Shown here: positions 25,691 through 40,600 of the stretch, piece by piece | How positions within the stretch are numbered: the stretch's first letter is position 1 | Layout: each line of letters starts with the position of its first letter | Assembly: GCA_034509925.1 (NCBI GenBank) | Contig: CM067528.1 | Coordinates: forward strand, 11,308,501-11,372,500 | Origin: Hirudinaria manillensis | Lineage: Eukaryota; Annelida; Clitellata; Hirudinida; Hirudinidae | Direction: 5' to 3' | Length of the DNA: 64,000 nt | Made by a program: the position numbers and the translations under genes | The notes under the pieces: generated by a model | Told to the model about the DNA's origin: nothing | The model's database searches: none | Seen by the model: the letters and a program-made list of their open reading frames with translations, nothing else

Positions 25691-28600
25691 ATGACTAGCA
25701 CAAACAGCACATACGAACCAAAAAAAATCCAAAGTTCTCTAATACCAAACACTAACCTGGCCATGACAAATAGGTGTGCCCTGATAAAATTTGCACAACC
25801 CATGAATCTGGTCTACAGTGGTTTTCCACCCCATATGCTTTCAATGGGCAAATACCAGAAGTCTGCCATATCACGAGTGAGTGAATCTTTTGTAAATTTT
25901 ACCATGATATAGATGTAAGTAATGCACATCCATGCTCCCAGCTAAACTAGCACGAGTCATTCATTAATGAAGTAATTATAAAAGAACCTTAGTTATGTTT
26001 TTTCTTATTTGATTGTGAAGTGTTCACTTTTAAGAGGTGGCTGCTTACTTATTATGCCTATGTTCAATATTAGGAAAATATGAGTTTTGTTTTATTGTCA
26101 ATATTAAAAATTTTAGGAGCTCATTTGTATTTAGTCCAATATTGTGATGATTTGATGATATTATAGTTGAATGTTCCTAATTGATTGTCTTCGTAATTCA
26201 TAAACTGTTTAATAACACTCTTATTTTTTGTTTTGCTGTTTCAAGTGATTTCCCAATACTTACTGTATCGATACCATGTTAATTGTTTAAGTAATAAAAA
26301 TATCTATTAATGGAGCCTGCCATGAATTCTTGGGTGCTTACTAAGCAGTCCTTTATTATTACTTTTCCTGGATTAGTCATTGTTAGTCTCTCTAAAAGAG
26401 GCTTTGAGTTGTGACATTTGAATGGCTGATACGTGCTATTCACAATCATTACAATTTATTTTTAACTGACAAATTTTAAAAATATTAAAATGAAATGCTT
26501 TCAAAAATTGTATGAACATAGTTCAATGAAGATGTTAAGTTTACAAAAAGTTGCAGATCAGAATGCAAAATAAATTGTAATTAGTAAAACCATTATAACA
26601 TTTCCTCACTCCTTTTCTATAAGCTTTTTCTTGCTTTGATTTCTTGAAAGACGATTGCATTCATATGACCAATCAGGCTGTTCCTCTTCAAGTCTTGACT
26701 TGTCCTTGTTACCATTGATGACATCAATGACTTACTGAGTTTTGAACAACGTGTCCATTCATTTAGAAGGCTTTTACTTGATATTACTTACTGAAATCAG
26801 TAAGCAATTCTTCTTTTTTGTCATTCTTCAATTGTTCTTTTGTTCTGCAGCCACATAGTTTGATGGTTAAGTATAGGTGTCGCAATGACAATATGAAAGC
26901 CAGATGACAAATAATATGTAAATTATATTAATATGTATATTATGCAAAATATGGTCTTTTTACCTTCTTTGTGCGTCATTGTTGTTTTCAATTTTTGATT
27001 TTGTATCAGTAACTGATAACTAAGCTAACTGAACTTTTCCAAAATCATTTAAAGTTTCAACTTTGTTCCAATTGGTTTCTTGTTTGTTTTCTTCTAGCTT
27101 TTGGATAATTGAGAATTTTACATAATTTCCAGTTCATTATGGGAGTCTAATCCTAATCACAAACTTTCATGAAAGTGGAGACCAAAAAACCTTTGATGCT
27201 TCTCCACCCTAAACCTATAATAATAAACTGCTTTTATTATATGAAAATTTAGACTAGATAAAAAAAGGAGTTTTATATTTTGAGATTTCCTCTTATGGTA
27301 GGGATTATCCTTCCATGGAGAAATCAACTAATCTGATCTGACAATTCAACATTGTGATTTGAAAGTTGTTTCAGCAGTGAGCTGAACATCTTTGTTAATT
27401 TCTTTTAGCAAGGTTAAAGTACAATGCTCAGTTTTCTCATTATTAGATTATAGCCAGCCCATTCAGGACATTTGACTGATTTAATTGGAGTTGCAGAATG
27501 CCCTTGTTGTTGGGCACGATGAAGAATTTCATCAGTAATGTTATTGTTGCCTCTCTTTTCTTCTTCATTTCTTTGGGTCTTTCTAATTTTGAGGACTTCA
27601 TTTCAATGTATATCTTTATGGTTGGCATTGTTTTCTTACTATTTTCTGGAAAATTAATCAGAACCTAAAGGTCATTGTGATGCTAGCTTGATTCTCAGAA
27701 TGCAAGCGGATCTTTTATGACAGAATAGTACAGAAAAGTTCTTAAGAATGTGTAAAATATGCATAGCATTGAACAATCGTTAGTTTTGGAAGAAAAAGTT
27801 CAGCCTTCTATGGCTTTAGATGCATAGAAACGTAAAATTTAGGCTCTTTTTTTGTTGACACATGATGCACTGACCAAAACCTTTCTGATTAAAAAGAAGT
27901 CTGTTAGTTGCACTTTGTTTATCAAGTAGGTTTTCATATTGGTCTTAATTGGTTCTTACATATTGATGTTTGGCTGTAGTGGTGCAATTAATTGTGGGTG
28001 TCTCATTTATTACCTAGCCAGATTGCTTGGTGGTTATTTCAAGTTTAGAGACAATTTTGAAGCCGAGTGTATCTTTTGTTGAGAGTGATGAGAAACAGTT
28101 CAATAACTTAATTCATTCGGACATAAATTCTTTGTGGTCCAAGTAGAATTAACTGCATTTGAACATATTTTTACTAATTGAGAGAAATAATGAAATTGTC
28201 ACGAGCAATTTAGCACAAAAAGAAGGAAATATCTCAGAGGAATCTTCTGTGATGCAGAGTGCTGTTGCAGCTCCCCTACTAATGTCAGATGACAAACCGT
28301 CTTTGCTGATTTGGTCCAAGCTTTTTCGTTTTTATTCGATTTTGGATGTTCTTCATTTGTCTTTATGATTTCATGTTAAAATATGGTTAAATGGAAATCA
28401 AACTACACCTGCAGATGTTTACAAATTATTTCCCTAATTGTAATTTATATGAATTGCACTGAAAAGAAGACTGTTCTGAAAATGGGATTTGGATTAGCTA
28501 TTCTGTTTTACTAAGAGTTATAACCTGATACCTGAGTCCGAGTTCTGTTGCAATGGCTTTTCTGAGAAAAATGCCAAAATTATTCATCGAGTATTGCATG

Positions 28601-31600
28601 CCATTTGTATCTCAAACTCGAATTTGCTGATCTGAATCTTTGAATGCAGGGGATCCAGCTGCAACGCTTAAGTCGTCTTAAAATGGATCTTAATCAATGA
28701 ACGTAACGTGCGAACGCTACAGGTGTGCAGTAAGAAGCATCCCCCCGTTTCTCTCCGTCACCGTTCCAGAAGATTTGCTTCACCAGCCTTCAATGAACAA
28801 ACAATTGGCACTCAGAACTACACTTTTTGAAATGCCATCACTCCAAAACAGAATCTCCATCTTTGACAATTCTCTTTAAGCTCAAAGCTCACTTCTTCAC
28901 TTCGCCCAAAGACTTAAATACTTCTCTAATTCTACATTGTGTGATGATAACTTGGCGATATACAAAATAAAAATTGCAATATGCACATGCCCACACCATT
29001 AAGAACGGAAGTTTGCATAGCACTTCAATGGGTCCCTGCAGAGTTGAGGGGAAGTGTATTAGATAGCAGAAGGTGAATGTTGAATGAATTAATTAAAATG
29101 CTAATTAGTCATCGAGTGTCTTTTTAAGAACACCGATAATGGTAATGATCCGGCTACTATTAATAGGTTGTTTTTATCGGTGCATTAGCATTTGGAACTG
29201 ATGCTTGTTGAGATAGATAATGCAAAATAACGTTTTGGTAATTTACCACGAATCTCAACATTTGCTTTTGTTGGGCAGACACGTGTCAGCAAGCAGGGAT
29301 TGTTTTTTATTTCGTTTTTATTTTAGTTCTATTTTTGACTTTTCTTCCTGGGGCATCCCTTCCCTCATTAAGCATCCAAGGTAAATTTTTTAAAGCTTTT
29401 ATACAGCTTATTCACAAATATTAATATCAATTGAAACATTTTCAAACCAGTTATTTCATGAAGTTGTGCTAATGAATTCTTTTGAAAGTAGTTTCCTACA
29501 TGATGATAATCTTCTCAGAACTAGAGGCAAGGAAACTTTTAAGTCTTTTGATTTCTAGCATAGGCCTAGTCACAACAATTCTAAATTTAAATGAAGAATC
29601 TATTTGCTCCTTTTCAAAGAAGACAAAATTAAGTCATTTTGGGTTGGTACTTTAGTATTGAAGTATCAAATGACCACATCTAGAACCTTTCTGGGGTTTT
29701 GTCCTTAGAATGACCTCTGTTTGTTGGGATTCTAAAACACTGATGTCCAGCTTTTTAACTTTTAACTTCATGTATTTAAAGAGTTCTTAAAGCTAATTCA
29801 TAAATATTAATATCTATTAAAAATATTTTCAAACCATTATTTTATGATGAATTCAGGTTGCAAAATTCTTTTGATGTAACACAATTTCTGATGGTATTCC
29901 ATGTATTTTTATATTCATACCCTATCCTAAGATCATGTTTTATGAAAACAAAATAGCTGGTAGTATTTATTTTTATTTTTCACATTGTAACAAGAAGTTC
30001 ATATTTTTTCCATTTCAGCTCTTTAACCAGTGCTAGTAAAAAAACTGTCTTTTGATAGTCTTTGATCAGACTAGTATAACACATCTAAACTTAACTGAAA
30101 AATATATTTACTCTGTTTTAAGGTTTTCCACCATTACCAAACCCCTTAGACATCCAATGGTTAACCTCATGAATATTGATGGTCTTGCCATGTGCTAGTG
30201 TATTGATTACATTTCAGACTAGCTCTTGTCTTTCTCAAAGTCTTGCAAAGTGAAGGCTGCTAGAGATGTTTGGTGATGGGATTAAAACCGGCTTCAAATG
30301 TAGTTTATCAAATGATCATAGCAGGAGGATGGCCTTGGGCTGAAGATGTCCAAGACTGTTTGTCTGGAACTTGTGGAGGAAATGCATGTCAGTTACCCAA
30401 GATAAAATCTTTGCATAAAATATATAAGTATTGAATTTATTGAATTTATTGGACACAATTGAAGGGCCCATTGGGCCACTAATACAATTGCAAGCGGAAC
30501 AGAGAACATCGACCGGCGTGTACACAGGGGCAGCATTAAGTGTAATTTACAGATTAAGTGTAATTTAAATAGCTATTAAAATCCAGGTCTTGTATTATTG
30601 AGTTGAAGCGGGAGACCGTGGTTGATTCAACAACATCACCTGGCAATGCGTTCCACGGCTTTACGATTCTATTGCAAAAGGAGAATTTAACAGTGTCTAT
30701 AGAATAATTACTTTGTTTGAGTTTAAGACAATGGCCTCTTGTTCCTGTATAGTTTTGTGGGATAAAAGAGTGTATTAGATGTGTATCCTGATGTTGATTG
30801 AGAGTAACTGTTCCTGAATGCAGATGTGAGACTTCCTCAGGTGACTTGAATGCCTCATGGAAGTTCTTGAACTGACAATTACTAATAGTCTCTACTCCAC
30901 AACTTCCCAGTGGGGTGATTCCAAACACTGCTGAGTCTTTTTCAGGACCATGTCAGCAAATATATTTTCCCTTATGAAGTGCACCGTCACACCTTATGAG
31001 TGCTTTTGTAGCCACCTTGTAATCATCACCTATGTGGTTTAGATTGACAGCCATCACTCGATGGGCTAAAGACCAAAATGATGCTCTGATACTATTACTG
31101 AAGCAAAATTTTCTACAGTGATGGTAACAATTTCTGAGGTTAATCCTCCTAGAACCATAGCCACGTATACTTTCAAGCTTTTTTGAGATTTGTGTGCAAC
31201 CATTCAGTCAACTTCATAATTGAAAACGTTTTCAATGGAACTGCTATATACTGAAAGGGAGGTAACCAGTAAATACAGTGATTAAACATCTATTCTGCAT
31301 TTCATAATATGTTATATTTTATAATAGCATGTTATGCGTAATTGTAAATGTTTTCAATTGATCTGCCATATACTGAATGGGAGGTAACCAGTAAATGCAA
31401 TGATAAAACATCTATTCTGCATTTCATAATATGTTATATTTTATAATAGCATGTTATGCATAGTTATAAGTGTTTTCGAGTGATCTGCTATATAGTGAAT
31501 GGGAGGTAACCAGTAAATGCAATGATAAAACATCTATTCTGCATTTCATAATATGTTATATGTTATAATAGCACGTTATGCGTAATTATAAATGTTTTCG

Positions 31601-34600
31601 AGTGATCTGCCATATACTGAATGGGAGGTAACCAGTAAATGCAATGATAAAACATCTATTCTGCATTTCATAATCTGTTATAATAGCATGTTATATGTAA
31701 TATCACATGTAATCTTGTGATTGTGGCAAAAAAATCTGTATCGTTTTTGAACGTCTGTAATTTTAATACATAACGAGGATACAAATGTTCCCCAATTCTT
31801 TTGACGAACTTCTTTAATTAAAATCAGCTTCATCGCGTGAAAATAACAAAAAGTTAAGGTTAATAAGTTATAACTGTAAACTCATTTTCAATCAGACATG
31901 ACAGAACACGTTTGGAGGACTTAAATGGTATTTTGTTTTCCCTGTAGAAGCCAAGTCGTGTTGATGGAAGCAATAGCAAACAATGACGTTGCTCATTAGT
32001 TTTGTCTGCAAACAAGATGCCTTACGTGCAGCTGGCTTCCCTTCGTGTTGGCTAGCATGGACCCACTGGTAGTCTAAAGCATGTTTGTTGTTACAGGAGG
32101 ACCAGGATTGCTTTCCAGTCCCAAATTAGTGGAATTACTTTGAGCTTCTAGAATTAAATTTAATTATGCTCTTGCTTCCAAACTAATGTTCGACTGAACG
32201 GTCTTGTTTTATTCAAAGCGACGTTTACACGTCATTTTTGTCACTTCACTCCTTTCTTAGATCTTTACACCCTAAAGCTGCGACGCAGATTTCGAATTTT
32301 TTGTAATAAAAAGTTAAAGTAATTCCTCCCTTTTTTCAAATGCATTGAGAAGTAATTGCTAAGCGATATGCCTTATAAATTGGTCTGTTGAACAGAGCAG
32401 ATTGTAAAGGAGACTTTTGTTGCTCAAAAGCCTAGAAAATATCTGATAATCGGAAATATTTCTTATCTTTACGTAGCTTGTTTGCAAATGATGCAAATGC
32501 AAATGGCGTTTGCGATCTTGCGTGTGCGTTCTTTTCTGCCTCATTCATTCATTTGCAGGCGGGTTTGTTGCATTTCGATGTTAATGATTGCTGTCACTCC
32601 CTGATGGTTCATCAATTCTTTTCTTTAGGGTTCAGGTCAAACTTTTTTTTTATTTTATCACGAAGTCGCTTTAACAACTTTAAGCATTTTATTTCAAAGC
32701 CGGTTAAATTTGACATTTTTTATTAGTTCTGCAAATGAAGAAATAATTGTCTTTATTGAGGGCAGCAATCAACAGAGGAGCCATGGGGTTTGGTTGTAAG
32801 GAATAGTTATTGAGAATAATATGAAACTACTCGTTGACGTAACATAATACCAAGCTGAGATAACAATTGAAGTAAGTCATAAAAATGACAAAATGCAATT
32901 ATTGGAGGGAAAGCTTGTCAATAATCCTTGATCATGGAAATTCCATGAGATCATCCTTCCTGAAGTGGAAAGAAAGATTTCTATTTTATAATAACGCATT
33001 TTAATTTTGTAATTTTTATTTATAAAAATGCAAATTCTTCAATCGAGTTCTATTAATTATTCATGAGGTGATGTCTCTGGGCCTTTGTTACCTGCTTTCT
33101 TTGCTTTAGTTCTGGTGCCGATAAGGAAGGGGAATGTTGCTAAAAATCTCACCTCTTAAAATCTCTCTTTTTCGACCTTGAAGAGAACCTTTCTTCTTGT
33201 TACTGCCTCGACTTCCGAACCTGTATGCGACGAATCCATTGCACGGACCTTGAGTGCTTTGTTTTTATTTTTTATTTACGTCTCTAGGTTTACGAACGTT
33301 TCCTAGGAGGCACGAGTATTGAGGATTTGGACGCTATTTGATGACACTCTTTATTCTTTACGATAATTAGTTTCGAGTGCTTAACAAAGAGACGATTAAG
33401 GGCCTGAATTGTCGGTGATGTTTTCCAATTATTTCGGCTTTAAGTGTAAATAATTGGGCCGTTAAGACGGATGACGACACTGTTTCTTACAGGAAGCGTT
33501 TTTCTAAAAGATTGGAGCAATTTGCAGATAACAGATGCTTATTGGTTTTTATTTGCAACGCGTTCGGATGTTTTTTTTCTAATCGAATACTTTTCCTTGT
33601 AAGGTTGTAGTCAAATAATATTATTATAATAAAATTACTGTTGTTGGTATATTATAATTACATATTGTAACTTAAAGTTATGGACTTGGAATCCTGGTGG
33701 AATCTCTTTCCCTAGCTGTTTTTCGTCATTTAGAGTCTGCAAATCTCAGTGAATTGAAAAAAACTCTGTGCGATCCTTTGCTGAGAAGATGGATTCAAAC
33801 GTATTCAGTGCGGTATTACGTGGAACAAGCTTTTATGAGATAATTGAATCCAATGGCTGATGCTTGAGAAATATGAGCAATCATTTAAAACCCATTTAAT
33901 TGACTCTGGGTACTCGAGACGATTCTCCTGTACGAACGGATAAGAAATATAACTACGGTGACGCTCGTGATGATAACGATATTGGATGGTTTGGATGTGA
34001 TGGCATGATATTAGAGAAGACGGGAGGATTGTAATTGAAAGCAGGCGGCGCGAAACTTGGTGTCTTAATTGTCTAGTCTGCTGCTGATACGTTAATTATA
34101 TTCACTTCTGCCTACTTCTTGTGCTTTTGTCTTTCTCGTCAATAAGTTCCTTGCAAATTTCTTCACACCAATCACTATTGCGATTGGACCTGTATAATGA
34201 ATATCATGCCATCGGTATCATGACCGGGCTTTCCGCTGAACTAAATTGTTTGATCTCCATGCACAAGGCATATTTCATTCTTTTTCCGGCTATTGTTACA
34301 GTTTTTATTAGTATTTTATTATCGTTATCAAAACCTTCGACGTCATGGACGTCGTCATATTTTTCGATACACTCATATTTTACTATGACAAAGTTGATGA
34401 ACTCACGAACGAAAACTAGGTAAAAGCAAGTGGGTTTTTTTGTGGTCAATAATTTACACTCATTCTGGCAGAGCTTTTCAAATTGTGATTCGAAACTTGA
34501 TAAAATCTCGTGTTAAAACCGGGCATTTGTGTTAATGATCAGAAAAATCCCTAAATCTCTGCTCCTGGGTAGAAGGCTCTCTACAGTCTTAGGTACGTGG

Positions 34601-37600
34601 CTAATAGAATTAGTTCTTCATAGAACTTCGCTGTTACTAAGAACTCTGAGGCATTCTGAATTAGCCTAACACTCGAATGTCCTTCATTGAAATGATGATG
34701 GCTTTCATCTTTGAGAGAATTTGTTTCTCTGTTCTCTTGGTCATGTGTGCCTCTCTTAGTAGTCTTTATCGAATTAAATGTTAATCAATCAGTGAATAAC
34801 ATTTTACTGCTTCCTAATCTTGTAAGCGTGGACCTGAACAATTTCTTACGAACCCATACACGTTAAGGGAACGTAAGAGTAGAAATTATCGTGGATGCAT
34901 GATTTAAAAGCTGAAATTATCTCCCGGAGCAGACGTCATTTGTTTCGAAAATGTTCAGCTTGCTGTGCAACAACGTGCACGTGTGTGTGCGTGTTCGAAG
35001 AAGTAAGGTGCACGAGTGGCGCGCGATGTTCGTCCGTGAGACTTAGTGTCTGTGAATTACCAGTGAGACTTGCCTCTCTAGGCCCTGATCTCTTCTTCGT
35101 CTCCATAAAATTGTTTCAGCAAACCCGCCTGCTTAGCCAGCTAAAGCTGTTGATTCTCAATTTTTTTTTCTCTAAACATTGCTATGTTCGCCGTGATAAC
35201 TCAACTTACCGGTGACGTAAATGCTGGCAAGAGATAGTATTATGGTGGGGAAAGTATTAACAATGATGTCGATTATGTTAATGTAATGACGACTTTGATG
35301 ACGCCACGTGTAGGTGTTGCTATGCGATGAGCGTGACTAAGAACTAACAATTTGAGATTTGTTTAATAACTTTGACACGGCTTCCTTATTAACGTGATGC
35401 AAAATGGCAACAATATCCTGGTCCATTGCTCTGATCACTATGTGTTGTATTAATAGTGGAAGCTGTCAGTTCAGAATACATAAATTTTAAAGGTCTCTTA
35501 TTTCTTAATCATGTTTTTGGTTTTTAGGGAAATTTGAAATTATAACCAGATAACTTGAGTTTGAAGCCATTGGAAACTTTAAAAAAGTTTGTTTTGGTAT
35601 GAAATTAATTGACAGGGGGGTCACACAAATTGGAAGTATATGTGTTGAACACATGCTGATCTTCTGGCAATCATATATTTAGGAGTTCTTTATTTACACA
35701 CACTGTTTTATAATTTCACTGTCCTTGAGTTGTGTTTGCCTGCTAAATGTTGATTTAAATGTTACTGCCACATAATAGATAAATCTTGATTCCACAGCAA
35801 TGATTCGAAAGATTGAAGATTATTACCAAGCAGCTGCTATAGCCAACTTTGAGGCTTTACAAAATGAATGTAATGATTTTGTTTTCATTTGTTTATTACA
35901 AATGTTTAACTTTCCACAGTCCAACACCATTCCCTGTGATGCAAAGCATGACATAACCAACAGTAACAACAGCAACAGCAGCAGTGGTAGGAGTTATTCA
36001 AATCAGGCTGGACTGAATGGAGAACAGCTGAGCAAAACCAACCTTTACATCAGGGGCCTGAGACCCGACATGAACGACAAAGATCTGGTGGCCCTCTGCC
36101 AACCGTGAGTTGACTTTTTATGAGGGAAGGACATGAATGTTCATTCTAAATGCTCCAATTAAAACCAGAATAAGTAATTCCACGGGCTCGTATTGAAAGT
36201 GGATATTACAATTATTATAAAATTATTATATGAAATATTAATTTAGAGTTTTTCGATAAGCTGTGTTACCATCGATTGTTATTATTACTGTTTCTGTTAT
36301 TATTATTATTATTGGTCGTAAAGGGATTAGAATTCTCAATAAGATATAAGATCAGAATAGCCAACAATCCTGATGTTGAAAGAGTTTCACCTTTGAATGT
36401 GTCACCTTTTGGCTCTTTATAAAGCAGCTGACTGTGCCTTTTCTAAATCCTATTCCGGTTGCAATTTTTGTGATAATTTTATGTATTATTGACTTGATTG
36501 TTTCTGTTATTCACTTAGTAACTGAGAATTAAGGGAAGTTCTTAGGATCCTACAAATTGGAACAAAAGCCTAAAAAAATTATGAGTGGAGTGAGAAGTAT
36601 TTAACAAGACAGCTTAGAACAATTTATTTGCTCAGCTCTGTGTCTCTCACAAATACTTTCTCCATGTGTCATTCTTCTATTAAAGATGTATTTTTGAGTT
36701 TCCAAAATTGGCTCTTTGGAAGGACGTATATCATTATCAGACCTTTTGTTCTTACACTCATCTTGTTATCATTTACATTTCATGTTTTCTAAAACCTGCT
36801 TTTTTAGAGTGCACAGAAATATGCCTTTTGGAATATAATGTGACAGTGCTGAAAACATGTGAAATTTTTGAGCTTTGAGGAAGATGAGGTTACAATTGCT
36901 AGATTATAAGAAAGGGAAAACAGGAAGAAAAATGGAACATTAGTTGGGAAAGAAATTGCTAAATGAAGCTAGTTGTATATTGATTCTATGTGATCAGCCA
37001 TGTTTTAGAAGGTCTTTACTTAATTTACTCTAAATTGTTTTATTTGACTGAATATTGAGAGAATCACCATTCTAGACAGCATTCTGTCCTGAATCTGTAG
37101 ACATAATGATGAGCCTTTGGGCCTAAGGACGACAAAGATTCTATCGCTGAAGGAATGATAAAGATACATATCAAAAGGTTGAATCAGATATTGAAGAACA
37201 TTATTGCAGCAGTTTTTAAGACTATAATATATATGCATGTGTCTGTATATATGATATTATATGTAATGTAATTAAGCAATATAATAGAAAATCTAATTAG
37301 AATTTATAAGATGGCCTTAACACTGGTTCTTATTGGTATTGCGGTCATCTTTCCCTGAAATCATTCAGAGTTAATCACTTGAACAAGTTTTTTTTTCTCT
37401 GCTCATTCACCTAGTATCACTTTGCTTAGTGTATTATGACCATTTAATTGTGATTACAAATAATTGCAGGTGAGAAATGTTGTTGTTAGGTGGTTTGTTG
37501 GGAAGAACTGCAATTTTCCCATACAATTAGCTATCTCATTATTGGTTGTTCCAATAATAATACTACTATGTAACTAGATTATTGGGGCAATGTGTTAATC

Positions 37601-40600
37601 TGGACGATGTTTGCAAAGAAGACTTGACCGCGTGGGAAAGCCATTTCCAGATTGAGTTTAAATTGTATTAATATCATTTATAGGGATGCTGATAGGAGAA
37701 GTATTTATTGTTGCTGAAGCAATACAAATCATACCTGGTTTTGTTCTCTGTTTTTCCTTTTTCTCCGAATCCAAAATTTGAGCAAAACATTTCTGGTGGT
37801 CCGAGCAGGGGTGGGAAGTTTCTGCATCCCACGATAACTTTGGATGCAGCAAAAACAGTTTGGTTCATTGCTTTTGTGATGCAGTGTTGTGTTGACAGTT
37901 TCATTTTAGTTTTCATATTTTTTTTAAACATCTTGTATTAATATATGCTCTTTTGTTTTTAACAATGTAATTGACTATGATGCATACTCTTGTAGAATGT
38001 TTTGCATGCTTTAATGAAGCTGTTCCTTATTTATATCAAGTTCCTAGTCTGTCTAACTAATGATATTTTTTTGGGTCCGTTATTTTGGTAAGAAATATAT
38101 TAATTTTAGGACAACTGTATGTTCTCAATATTCGAAGCAATAATTGAAAGATAAGCAAAGACTTCCAATTGAAATAAACTAATAAACTAATAAACCTGGT
38201 GACTGATTCTACTTTTCAATTAGAGTCCTCCCCGAGAGATATATTTTTGGAGATGCATTCTCACAGTTTTGTCGTGGTTGGAATCATTCATTCCATAAAT
38301 CAGAATGTGTTTAGATTTATATTTTACTTTATTTTACATTTGTTTTTGTTACCATCTTCTGACTTGGCCATGTTGCTTTTTAATCATACACGTATTTTTT
38401 TAAATGCCATTGTTTTTTTTTGTGCCCGAGACTGAGGGAAAGCTATGCAAATATGTTTTTGATTTTGGACTTTGAACTTATTTTTCAGATAGTTTTTTTC
38501 TCCATCATGAGCTAAGAGTGTCTCTCTCTATAATTTTTTTTTTCATGATCACCACAAGTATTTGATGGAGAAATGGAACAGTGAGATGGCATTTGTCTGA
38601 TTTGAATTTCCACCACTGTGGAGTCTTGCCCTTTATTAAGTGCTTGATTAACTGATTGCAATCTCTCTCCATTAGTTGTAATGATGGATGTGGTAGATCT
38701 GAACATAACAACTCATTACTTAAAGCACATTTGCTGAACAGCTATCATTTGGGAACAATAGCTAAAGATTGAGAGATCATTTTTCAGAGAATCCAACAAG
38801 CATGGTTCTATAATTGCTTAGAAGTTCTAAGGAGAAAAGAAATTGTTTGTTTGTCTGAAGTCATCAATGTCTGTAGAAGTGTACGAGAGTAGCTTGTACA
38901 AGTAGCTTGAACGTCATGATATCAGATTATCTTATCCACATTTCTTCACTTGACTGCAGTGTTTTTATGGCTTTCTCCCTGCTCTGGTACTCAGTTTGAG
39001 CTTTTTTTTTTGATTCCCTGGACTGTGTATGGAGTCTGTTCTGATTGTTCAATTAGTTTATTTATTTATTTTTAATCCATGCATTTTTTGCATTTTGAAT
39101 TATTTTGAGAGTCGACAAATTATTGCCAGATAAAGTTTTTTGCTCTGCTCGGAGAAGTTTGATTATAAGGAGTTTCAGCCTTTTTCAGCCTTTTTCAGTT
39201 TTTTTTCTTTAAATATTTCCTTCTTTATAATATGTTCAGTTATGCACTCAAAGAGATTTCTTCGGAAGAAGGGTGTGTGCAGTTGTTTGTAGCCAATTAG
39301 AGTCTAGTTGTGACTCTGGAGAATTGATAGAAAAAAACAAAAGAAGGATAAAGGGTTGTGCTGTTGTGCATATTTACAGTTTGAATGATTTTCTGGGATT
39401 ACGAGTTTAAGAAGAAAAAAAACCTGGGGTTTTACCTGGTAATACATCCTGGATATCAATTAGCCATTTCTATTAGTAACTTGTTGGGAGATATTTTTTT
39501 TAGCTTTTACACACATTTTTTGGCATGAGAGCATGGGACAGCTTGGCTAAAATCTTGTCGTAATTAAGTCAGTCCTATATTAACTAACTGATTATTATTT
39601 ATTATAGATATTATTATATATTAACATTAGTTAATTATATTAATATAATATCGACTTATTAATACTTAATTAATTATGCTACATTGTTGGTAACGATATT
39701 AATTTAATGTAGTTTGGCCTGTACTCTACTGTATTAATTACGTCAGGCATTGTATTGTGATTCATGGACTAAATGAACTTGGTGTCTTAGCTTAGTGAGG
39801 AGATGTCCCATGACTTTGATGCCTGATGTTGGAAATTTAGTCTGGGTGACTCAATCCCTAACTGGTCATAACCTTGAAATCTCTTTGAAATGCAAAACTC
39901 TGCATGCCAGACATAGAATGTATGTGACATAGTAATTGTTGTTCATTACTTCAGTTGCTCGACCCGAGGAGGACGGGACGTGCTGTTGTTTGAGTTGCTT
40001 AGTCAATGATTGACTAACAAGTGACTCTGTACATTTTAGCGATTACAAACGGAGTATGTTTACGTTTTAAACAATCAGCAGATAGCGTAATCACTTTTGT
40101 ATGCAAAGTTCATTTCATTTATTTGTAAATATTCACAAGCTAGCAAGTCACTAATAAAAAACATGTGAAATAACAAAAGAAGATACCACAATGTTTCATG
40201 TAAAGAAAACAAACAAAAACATATGGTAAAGGCTGAGTCAAGAGGTGCCAAAACTTTAAAGACATTTTTGCAGGTCTCAGTCATAAAAACAGCTGTAATC
40301 TGTTATTGTTAGTTGATATTATGCCAAGGCATTCCATTCTTTTATGATTCAATTTTGTAAAGGACTTTGCATCATGTGATGATCACACTTGTGACTGTGT
40401 TCCTCCAGGATGGTGATTGAATTTATAACTAAAATTATAACTAGGAAATGTGTTTCCTACTAACTAGCTAACCTAGAGATAGAAAGTTTAATAATTAACT
40501 GAGAGATTAACTGAGAACATGTGATTTGAAATTACAAAAAAAATAGAAAGTTGAACTTGTAATGACATTGCATTCACTAGTGATATGATCTTGTGACGTT

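Larger units (their letters stand above)
25877..35919. other. RBMS intron 1 (10 kb)
   Basis: Non-coding apart from a degenerate LINE 3' end (about 30425-30955, minus), a diverged duplication (29380-29660 and 29760-30120) and a 122-bp tandem array (31222-31695). Around 34.9-35.1 kb a CpG-richer patch could be an internal promoter. I found no exon with family similarity. Confidence 0.6.

Noticed and set aside
28159..28368. 69-codon ORF in RBMS intron 1 as a possible extra exon
   Set aside because: No acceptor and donor pair in the needed phase, and no RBMS similarity. The main model already joins exons 25876 and 35920 in frame.
31222..31695. Regular repeat that could suggest a CRISPR array
   Set aside because: Units are contiguous at 122 bp with no unique spacers, and the context is an animal intron.
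34895..35215. 106-codon Cys-rich ORF on the plus strand
   Set aside because: No recognised domain, and it ends in poly-T-derived Phe. The patch may be promoter-like, but a protein is not supported.
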